From: Candidatus Bathyarchaeota archaeon
GTDB lineage: Archaea > Asgardarchaeota > Lokiarchaeia > Sigyniarchaeales > Sigyniarchaeaceae
Length of the DNA: 5,623 bases
Direction of reading: 5' to 3'
Assembly: GCA_014729935.1 (NCBI GenBank)
Contig: WJJB01000054.1
Location: forward strand, 1 to 5,623
Position 1 is the stretch's first letter. Every line of letters begins with the position of its first letter. The notes under the pieces are model-generated. The model did not search any database. It was not told where the DNA came from and saw only the letters and a program-made list of their open reading frames with translations. Below, piece after piece: positions 1 to 4,979 of this stretch. The position numbers and the translations under genes were made by a program.

Positions 1-101
1 ATTTCAAGGAAACCGTGGTTTTCTCCGTTCCCGTCGATGCATTGGCTGACATCAGGTGGGGAAATCTCCGGTTCCATTTCAATCCTTCGCATCGAGCACA
101 T
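1..101 (-). CDS. Possible 5' fragment of a divergent gene, unidentified
   Basis: An open frame on the minus strand starts at ATG 101-99 and runs 33 codons off the left edge. An in-frame TAA lies a few codons upstream of it, and alternative in-frame ATGs lie at 92 and 77. The product would be polar and acidic after the second internal Met (MEPEISPPDV...), which looks protein-like but matches no family I recognise. Against it, the plus strand is open in the same codon register (3-149), so at most one of the two is real, and 33 codons is too short to judge. If real, it would be divergent from the surface-protein gene and share the 102-294 interval with it. No clear TATA box sits about 27 nt upstream of this start. 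Confidence 0.22.
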   Translation of the reverse strand, partial: MCSMRRIEMEPEISPPDVSQCIDGNGENHGFLE

Positions 102-149
102 CAAATTCCCCCGTTACTGTTCAGGCTGGGGTTAGTTCACCGGTTCTGA
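3..149 (+). CDS. Possible 3' end of an upstream plus-strand gene, unidentified
   Basis: Plus-strand frame 3 is open from the left edge to TGA 147-149 (48 codons). It begins FKETVVFSVPVDALADIRWG, which reads like a real protein end. The last 25 residues (rich in H, P, R and L) look less convincing. It is the exact antisense register of the possible minus-strand ORF at 1-101, so the two are mutually exclusive alternatives. No function can be proposed. If real, a gene ending here would lie about 145 bp upstream of the surface-protein gene on the same strand. Confidence 0.2.
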   Translation, partial: FKETVVFSVPVDALADIRWGNLRFHFNPSHRAHQIPPLLFRLGLVHRF

Positions 150-195
150 AAGCCATGCATTCCAGGCATCTTTCTGATTTGAATCGAATGGATTG

Positions 196-204
196 AAAAT
201 ATAA
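196..204 (+). promoter_or_regulatory. Weak TATA-like element upstream of the surface-protein gene
   Basis: AAAATATAA is the most TATA-like stretch between 102 and 294. Archaeal transcription would start about 25 nt downstream, near 230, giving a leader of roughly 65 nt. That agrees with this gene having a Shine-Dalgarno-like sequence, unlike its two neighbours. The match to the archaeal consensus is mediocre and I see no distinct BRE. The interval 102-294 otherwise shows nothing I can name. Confidence 0.3.
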
Positions 205-278
205 TGGTGCCGGTGCATATAGTACCCATCTCACGTGGTAAAATGTTAGTTCCAAGAGCGAATTCCACGGCCATGAAA

Positions 279-287
279 AGGATGGTG
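279..287 (+). promoter_or_regulatory. Shine-Dalgarno-like site for the surface-protein gene
   Basis: AGGATGGTG ends 7 nt before ATG 295. The GGTG at 284-287 and the purine-rich AAAAGGA before it pair partly with the 16S rRNA 3' end (SD core GGAGGTGAT). It supports ATG 295 as start. The in-frame TGA at 274-276 excludes any longer start in this frame except between 277 and 294, where no other ATG, GTG or TTG is in frame. Confidence 0.45.
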
Positions 288-294
288 TGTACCC

Positions 295-3200
295 ATGCGC
301 AGGAATACAATCACCCGTTATTCGAAAAACCATGTTGGCAGCATTATATTAACAATCCTCACTTTGATGCTCACGTTTGCCGCGTTCGTGTTCTTTGATA
401 CCGGGAAAACGTATCATTCTGGTTGTTCAACCCAGATAACCATGCATACCCAAGAAAAGGTGCATGCATCTGCCAATGCTCCATTCACGCCCATTATACA
501 CGGCTCGGGAACGGGAACGCGCCTTCCAGTTATCGACACGTTCAATGCAAGCATCAATAACAGCCAATACGGGTTGGTGGGAGGGCTAAACAATACCATT
601 CCGATACTTGCACCTGCAAACTTGTCAGGATTACCCCCAACAGCACATGGCAACATCAGTGCCGTGCGTGTGCAATTGAATGCTGGGGATGATCCCAATG
701 TTGAAATTCCATGGAATTCATCCGTTGCCAAGGAAAACAAGTCGATGCACCAAGAATGGATAGCACAATCGTTTTTCGTTCCAGCTATTTCATATATCAA
801 GAACATCTCTTTTTTCGGCAGGGTGTTCGATCACCTCGCAGGGGGATTGTATGACGTGAACGTGTCCATCTTCAGGGGGGCACCGGTGCTCGATGATCTT
901 ATCATGTCGGAATCGTGGATGGCCCGGGCTTTTGGAAATAGCCCACTGGAATGGAAGAATTTCACCCTCCCCAGTACTGAATTAGATCCAGGCGTATACA
1001 GTGCGAGCATCGAGATCGAGAGGTCCCCCCTTACAGTATTAGGGAATTTCAACCTGACAATCGTGAATGACACTGGAGATATCTCTGAAATTGCCTATGT
1101 TCACAACGGCACTGATTGGGAAACGATTGATGGAGATTTCTCGATCCGGGTTGGATTGCGAAATTCAGCGAAGGAAGCGTTGGAAATCGCCGAGATTCGC
1201 GGGCAGGTAGATGATAGCACGTGGAAAAATTTTACTGGACCCGATTACCAGCTCCAATTCAATGAGTCCGATGGGGGGCCTTGGCTGCCAAGTCCAAACC
1301 TTTTCGGGATTATCCCGTATTTCGGCACGCCTTTCAGGATTTTCACGAACGTTTCGTTTGAAGTGAACGTGACAATGGAAATTCATTTCGAGCGCTCCGG
1401 TCGCCTATCAAACACGACATATTTTCTCGATAACCAACTTTCAAGTATTCATTGGAATGCATCATATAACGCCACGATACCCGAATTTGACAATCCTGCC
1501 ATCAATGGAACTGCCTACGACTTGCACTTGGATGCAACGAACCATGAATTTAAGTTAACCATCCCGTCCCGCTGGGATGGCTTGAATGCAACCCAACCTG
1601 GAACCATTGCATTTGGGGATGTGGATGAGGCACTGATCTCGAATCTCTCCTTGTATCAAGGTAAGATTTGGCAATTCGAGGCAAAATCTCCATTCATGCC
1701 CTTCACGGTTGAATTGAACGGGAGTGAATTCCTGCATGGGGATGATATCGAGATATCATGCATGCTCTCCGAAAACTTTTCAGGTGGATTTCAAGGTAAT
1801 GCATCAGCATGGAAGAACGAAACAACCATGTATTGGCAGGTATTGGAGGGATTTACAGGAGATAACATCACCTTTACCACACCATTTAATGCAGATAATA
1901 GCACCGAGCTCCCTGCGGGATTCTATTCCATTGCGGTAATGTTAACTAATGGTACCGACCTCGGAATAAACTCAAGCACGTTAAGCTTGAAGTATCCTGC
2001 AAGCGCATACCTTGCAACCAACAGGAGCTCCAAAGATATTGGAGGGAAATGCAATACTTCCTTGGAGATCCCGCTTTTCTTGGAAGCCAATGATACAGGA
2101 GCGGGAATATCAGGTGCAACCGTGAATACCACGTGGGGGGATGAAGGCAATGCGTGGTCATGGGTACCTGGTGCGATTGATGGCGAATACATCATTTCTC
2201 TTAACACCAATGAAACGTTCTGTGTTCCAGGAATTCCCAAGAATATCACGATCTCTTTTACAAGTCCCGAGATGAGAACAACTGAAATCCAGCTTACCGT
2301 TCACCCATGGATCAATGCAAGCTTGAACGTGACCCAATTTCCAGTAATGATACACGTTAACCAATCCATTCCGCTGGATTTCAATTATACCAGCCACCTG
2401 GGCGATGATTTATCGACTGCCGGCCTGGAAAACCTAACCATTGAATATTATATCGGGGATTATTCAAGCCAGGAGCTTGGATTTCCCATCTTGCCCAATC
2501 CCGGTTCTTCGTTTGCCATGAACATCAACACGTCGGCTATCCCCGTTACAAGCAAGGCGGGGGATTGGGATTTTAATTTTAGCATCCAGCTTCGCTTGGA
2601 CAATGGCACCTGGTACGAACCCATTACTTTCATGGAGTCCTTTACCATCCTCCCTCTGGATACCGATCTCAGCATCGTTCGGCTGGATGCAACGGTTAAT
2701 GATAGTCTTCATACTTTATCGGTTGGTGAATTCGAGCAATGGAATCAATTACATGTCGTGGAAATCACTGTCCAGAAGAGAGTCTTCATTTATGAGAATA
2801 GCTCTATCTGGAAAAATGCAACTGGATTGACCATCTCGATGGATATTAACGGCACGGTCTTTCAACTCGATGAAAGCAACATCACGACAGGTTTGTACAG
2901 TGGGAGTGTCAATCTTTCACGATTTCAGCTTCCAGGAAATCACGTGATAGACATCATCATCACCGGGAATGATATTCAAGCAAAAATCGTTGAATTGGAA
3001 ATACAGGTGATTGAAAAATATAGTTTAATTCTGGAATTGGATAATCCCATCGATGAGTTAATCGAAGAGGATATTTACACACTATCCTTCACGGTTACGT
3101 ACGTGAACCGGCTTGGCGCCACCTTGCCCCTCGCAAACGAGAACGTGACCGTGCATCTCGATGTTTACGATGGAACCCTCCATATTACGTGGACCGAAAT

Positions 3201-4059
3201 GCACGTGACAACCAACCAGGGGCGCATTACCATCGAGGGAATTGATATCCCTAAAGTGGACAATGGCGCCTACGTAAGCATGCATGTGGAAGTACCTGGA
3301 GACAAGACGATCGATAATAATGACTTGAACGCGATAACCATTCCCGTGGTGAAATCCTTTTGGGGGCGCCACGGTATTACAATTGGATTTGCCATTGCAA
3401 TAGGCGCGATTGCCATTCTCTTTTTCTTGAAGAAAGGAATACCAATGATCAAGCTCAAGAAGGAACAGAAAAAGATTGCGCTCATCAGGGACCTGAAGCC
3501 TGTCGAGCGGGAAGCCACACCCCATGACATCAAGCGTGAAATTAACGTGACCGACATGGAAGATATGAAAGCAAGTACTAGCATGTCGTTCATTCACATG
3601 GGCCCAGATGAATTACTGGATATTGATATCCCTGCAGGGGAATTCACCCAACCTTCAAAGAAGAAAGGATGGAAGGAGAAGCTTACTGGTAAGTCCAGCG
3701 ACAGGGAAAGGGTGATCTTGAAACGGTCGAGTAACCTGGATTCCATGGCTGCAGCAAGTTCCAAGTCATCCACTGCTAGCAAGCCGGTAACGAAAACCTT
3801 GAAAATGAAGAGAACCGGCAAGGAAGGTATGAATAAGCCTGGAGCGGATCACCACATCCAAACCAGCTGGGATTTGAACAAGAACGAGCGCGATGCATCC
3901 TTGAAAAGAGCCAAGGCACTGGAAGAAGCAGGTAATATCGAAGAGGCGTTGAAATTCTACAGGCGTGCAAAAACTTTTGCGGAAAAACTCAATGCGACTA
4001 GGTCCATGGAGCAAATCGAGGAGAAAATAAGAAAACTGGAAATAAGATCAAGGTGGTGA
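295..4059 (+). CDS. Large membrane-anchored surface glycoprotein, cytoplasmic tail with TPR-like hairpin
   Basis: Predicted 1254-residue cell-surface protein of unknown specific role. Residues 1-13 are basic and 14-34 hydrophobic (signal peptide or uncleaved anchor). Residues 35-1021 form the ectodomain, with about 52 N-X-S/T sequons by hand count and only four cysteines (44, 489, 586, 643). Residues 1028-1045 are a membrane span followed by KKGIPMIKLKK (stop-transfer). Residues 1046-1254 are a basic cytoplasmic tail with a Ser/Thr/Lys-rich linker (about 1140-1190) and a TPR-like helical hairpin near 1200-1245. Residues 155-288 carry an AQSF...W..F.L...G.Y...W...D..F.I.V pattern, as in jelly-roll binding modules of extracellular proteins. 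Later segments look like Ig-type beta-sandwiches; the last is about 909-1020. Recurrent G-x-Y strands lie at 184, 233, 542, 630, 866 and 991. The gene is monocistronic here, convergent with psmA. I infer an adhesion, S-layer-associated or receptor-like role. No enzyme motif is visible. Gene extent is certain, function is not. Confidence 0.9.
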   Translation: MRRNTITRYSKNHVGSIILTILTLMLTFAAFVFFDTGKTYHSGCSTQITMHTQEKVHASANAPFTPIIHGSGTGTRLPVIDTFNASINNSQYGLVGGLNNTIPILAPANLSGLPPTAHGNISAVRVQLNAGDDPNVEIPWNSSVAKENKSMHQEWIAQSFFVPAISYIKNISFFGRVFDHLAGGLYDVNVSIFRGAPVLDDLIMSESWMARAFGNSPLEWKNFTLPSTELDPGVYSASIEIERSPLTVLGNFNLTIVNDTGDISEIAYVHNGTDWETIDGDFSIRVGLRNSAKEALEIAEIRGQVDDSTWKNFTGPDYQLQFNESDGGPWLPSPNLFGIIPYFGTPFRIFTNVSFEVNVTMEIHFERSGRLSNTTYFLDNQLSSIHWNASYNATIPEFDNPAINGTAYDLHLDATNHEFKLTIPSRWDGLNATQPGTIAFGDVDEALISNLSLYQGKIWQFEAKSPFMPFTVELNGSEFLHGDDIEISCMLSENFSGGFQGNASAWKNETTMYWQVLEGFTGDNITFTTPFNADNSTELPAGFYSIAVMLTNGTDLGINSSTLSLKYPASAYLATNRSSKDIGGKCNTSLEIPLFLEANDTGAGISGATVNTTWGDEGNAWSWVPGAIDGEYIISLNTNETFCVPGIPKNITISFTSPEMRTTEIQLTVHPWINASLNVTQFPVMIHVNQSIPLDFNYTSHLGDDLSTAGLENLTIEYYIGDYSSQELGFPILPNPGSSFAMNINTSAIPVTSKAGDWDFNFSIQLRLDNGTWYEPITFMESFTILPLDTDLSIVRLDATVNDSLHTLSVGEFEQWNQLHVVEITVQKRVFIYENSSIWKNATGLTISMDINGTVFQLDESNITTGLYSGSVNLSRFQLPGNHVIDIIITGNDIQAKIVELEIQVIEKYSLILELDNPIDELIEEDIYTLSFTVTYVNRLGATLPLANENVTVHLDVYDGTLHITWTEMHVTTNQGRITIEGIDIPKVDNGAYVSMHVEVPGDKTIDNNDLNAITIPVVKSFWGRHGITIGFAIAIGAIAILFFLKKGIPMIKLKKEQKKIALIRDLKPVEREATPHDIKREINVTDMEDMKASTSMSFIHMGPDELLDIDIPAGEFTQPSKKKGWKEKLTGKSSDRERVILKRSSNLDSMAAASSKSSTASKPVTKTLKMKRTGKEGMNKPGADHHIQTSWDLNKNERDASLKRAKALEEAGNIEEALKFYRRAKTFAEKLNATRSMEQIEEKIRKLEIRSRW
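337..396 (+). other. N-terminal signal peptide or membrane anchor of the surface protein
   Basis: These codons give residues 15-34, GSIILTILTLMLTFAAFVFF, an uninterrupted hydrophobic stretch. Positively charged residues (R2, R3, R8, K11) precede it and D35 follows. The charge distribution places the N-terminus inside the cell. The segment is long enough to span the membrane. I cannot tell whether a signal peptidase cuts after it. If it is not cut, both ends of the protein are cytoplasmic and the ectodomain is a roughly 990-residue loop tethered at both ends. Confidence 0.75.
757..1158 (+). other. Jelly-roll-like extracellular module (residues 155-288) in the surface protein
   Basis: The order of landmarks is WIAQSFFVP, then ISFFGRV, GLYDVNVSIFRG, LEWKNFTLP, PGVYSASIE, GTDWETIDGDFSIRV. 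This resembles the widespread extracellular beta-sandwich module that starts with AQSF and ends in W....D..F.v.v, which has been annotated as a choice-of-anchor or carbohydrate-binding-like domain. The assignment rests on remembered pattern, not on a profile search, and the boundaries are approximate. A ligand cannot be predicted. Confidence 0.45.
3376..3429 (+). other. C-terminal transmembrane segment of the surface protein
   Basis: Residues 1028-1045 (ITIGFAIAIGAIAILFFL) are fully hydrophobic. The aromatic/basic FWGRH precedes them on the outside and a lysine-rich stretch follows, so the tail is placed in the cytoplasm. Sequon density supports this: about 52 sequons before this span, against two (INVTD, LNATR) in the roughly 209 residues after it. 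Confidence 0.88.
3892..4029 (+). other. TPR-like helical hairpin at the C-terminus of the cytoplasmic tail
   Basis: Residues about 1200-1245 read LKRAKALEEAGNIEEALKFY and continue with RRAKTFAEKLN, then a third charged helix, QIEEKIRKLE. The A-x-x-L-E-x-A-G-x-x-E-E-A-L-x-x-Y-x-x-A spacing is that of a single TPR plus capping helix. A shortened MIT-like three-helix fold has similar spacing and is an alternative. Either would be a protein-docking element on the inner face of the membrane. Confidence 0.5.
4022..4048 (-). terminator. T-rich tract downstream of psmA, possible terminator
   Basis: Read on the minus strand this stretch has several short T runs (TTATTT, GTTTTC, TTATTTTC) about 55-80 nt past the psmA stop codon. 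Archaeal RNA polymerase often terminates at U-rich tracts without a hairpin. It overlaps the last codons of the convergent surface-protein gene, so the two mRNAs would be complementary at their 3' ends. The T bias partly reflects Lys/Glu codons on the other strand, so confidence is low. Confidence 0.25.
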
Positions 4060-4067
4060 TCGAATTG

Positions 4068-4093
4068 AAACCGTTGGTACCTGACTCCGGTTT
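4068..4093. terminator. Inverted repeat in the convergent spacer between surface-protein gene and psmA
   Basis: AAACCG (4068-4073) is complementary to CGGTTT (4088-4093) with a 14-nt loop that contains the palindrome GGTACC. It sits in the 44-bp gap between two convergent stop codons, where a bidirectional terminator would be expected. The stem is only 6 bp and no strong T run follows on either strand, so it may be chance. Confidence 0.22.
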
Positions 4094-4103
4094 GGTTCCA
4101 CTT

Positions 4104-4838
4104 TCAAGATTCCAAGGGTTTTGCAGCGTCAAGTAATGCGGTTCGCTCTTCGGCGTCGAGCACCTTGAAATTCTTGTCTGCTGCAGATATAATCCCAATC
4201 TCCACCGATTTTTCCTCAAGATCGTCTTCGACAAACTTCTTCAAGACTTGAATTGCATACACCTTCAATTCATCAAGCGGGAGGAGATCCTTGTAATTGT
4301 CCTTGATGAATTGCTGGGTTTCATCACCACGGGAGCCTATCGCGCGAGCAACCCAAGAGAAGTATGTTCCCGAGGGGCTAGTGGTGAAGACTTGCGGTCC
4401 CTTATCGTCAATACCGACGAACATTAATGCAGCACCAAATGGCCGCACACCGGCATGCTGGGAATATGCCTGCTTGAGGTCGCATATTCTCCTGACAAGG
4501 GTTTCTATCAACGGGTCTTCATCGTAATTCAACCTAAAAATTGCGGCTTGCATTCGTGCCTGGTCGGTCAAGATCCTTGCATCGGCATGTAGTCCCGAAA
4601 TTGCAACGCCAATATGCTTATCGACTATGAATAGCTTGTGAATGAGTGATGGATCGATGAGCTTGCTGGGAATTTTCTTGTGAACCACGAGCACTGCGCC
4701 GTCCTTTCCTTTCATGGCTATCGCGAGTGTACCACGTTTCACTGCTTCAAGAGCATATTCCACTTGGTACAGGCGCCCCTCAGGGGAGAACACCGTAAGT
4801 CCTCGATCATATCCCATGCTTTCTGAATTCTTCATCAT
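4104..4838 (-). CDS. psmA: 20S proteasome subunit alpha, archaeal type
   Basis: The 244-residue alpha subunit forms the outer seven-membered rings of the 20S proteasome. It gates substrate entry and docks the ATPase (PAN or Cdc48-type) in the cytosol. Visible hallmarks: the N-terminal gate motif Y10-D11-R12, the A-type signature SPEGRLYQVEYALEAVKRG at 18-36, K68 at the position of the pocket lysine K66 of the Thermoplasma alpha subunit (offset 2, as for YDR), GLHADARILTDQAR at 82-95, and the conserved GVRPFG. No N-terminal catalytic threonine is expected and none is seen. Length fits the family (about 230-260). ATG 4838 is chosen over 4835 and 4817 because a TATA box ends exactly 27 nt upstream, which fits a leaderless mRNA. 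The beta subunit and the SBDS/Rrp4/Rrp41 genes that often accompany psmA are absent from the window. It is convergent with the surface-protein gene and divergent from the TPR gene. Confidence 0.97.
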   Translation of the reverse strand: MMKNSESMGYDRGLTVFSPEGRLYQVEYALEAVKRGTLAIAMKGKDGAVLVVHKKIPSKLIDPSLIHKLFIVDKHIGVAISGLHADARILTDQARMQAAIFRLNYDEDPLIETLVRRICDLKQAYSQHAGVRPFGAALMFVGIDDKGPQVFTTSPSGTYFSWVARAIGSRGDETQQFIKDNYKDLLPLDELKVYAIQVLKKFVEDDLEEKSVEIGIISAADKNFKVLDAEERTALLDAAKPLES

Positions 4839-4860
4839 GATATATCACGTGCCTTCGCGT

Positions 4861-4876
4861 TACCTTATAAAAGGTA
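4861..4876. promoter_or_regulatory. Inverted repeat enclosing the psmA TATA box
   Basis: TACCTT (4861-4866) and AAGGTA (4871-4876) are perfect 6-bp arms around ATAA, and the TATA box lies inside. A dyad over a TATA box is a typical archaeal repressor site that blocks TBP. Part of the symmetry comes from the box itself, so this remains a candidate operator only. Confidence 0.35.
4865..4872 (-). promoter_or_regulatory. TATA box of psmA (leaderless promoter)
   Basis: On the minus strand the box reads TTTTATAA. Its proximal edge is 27 nt before the A of ATG 4838, so transcription should start at or within a few bases of the start codon. There is no Shine-Dalgarno sequence between box and ATG, in agreement with a leaderless mRNA. 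Confidence 0.7.
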
Positions 4877-4935
4877 CGTTGGAAAAAAAGGTTACTGGTA
4901 TCATTTGTTGGTGGGCGCGCCGGCACCAAGATTTT

Positions 4936-4959
4936 CCCCTGTTGATTTAAATACAGGGG
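4936..4959. promoter_or_regulatory. Inverted repeat enclosing the TPR-gene TATA box, candidate operator
   Basis: CCCCTGT (4936-4942) and ACAGGGG (4953-4959) are perfect 7-bp arms separated by 10 bp. The AT-rich centre, TGATTTAAAT, contains most of the TATA box. The arm centres are 17 bp apart, about 1.6 turns of DNA. This fits a dimeric winged-helix or ribbon-helix-helix regulator that would occlude TBP. GC-rich arms around an AT core are unlikely to come from the box alone, so this is a stronger operator candidate than the psmA one. The regulator is unknown. Confidence 0.45.
4946..4953 (+). promoter_or_regulatory. TATA box of the TPR-protein gene (leaderless promoter)
   Basis: TTTAAATA is a near-consensus archaeal TATA box. 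Its proximal edge is 27 nt before ATG 4980, the same distance as in the divergent psmA promoter. Transcription should begin at about 4976-4980, which gives a leaderless mRNA and excludes the out-of-frame ATG at 4964. No Shine-Dalgarno sequence precedes the start. Confidence 0.7.
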
Positions 4960-4979
4960 CTGCATGGATCGGATCGAGA

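Noticed and set aside
204..398. Plus-strand open frame of 64 codons overlapping the start of the surface protein
   Set aside because: It overlaps the N-terminal anchor codons in another frame and its translation has no protein-like features. The surface-protein frame has the SD-like site and signal.
3082..3597. Minus-strand open frame of 171 codons opposite the end of the surface protein
   Set aside because: It is opposite a well-supported coding frame, rich in His/Cys/Gly of shadow type, and has no recognisable motif.
295..4059. Enzymatic domain (protease, transglutaminase or glycosidase) in the surface protein
   Set aside because: I found no catalytic motif such as HExxH, a GxSxG context or a Cys-His-Asp arrangement. 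The four cysteines are isolated and the modules look structural.
4914..4921. 8-bp palindrome GGCGCGCC in the divergent promoter region
   Set aside because: It is a single short GC palindrome with no relation to either TATA box. It could be chance, and no paired element was found.
4964..4979. ATG at 4964 as start of the right-hand gene
   Set aside because: It is out of frame with the TPR pattern and lies only 11 nt from the TATA box, so it would be upstream of the transcription start.
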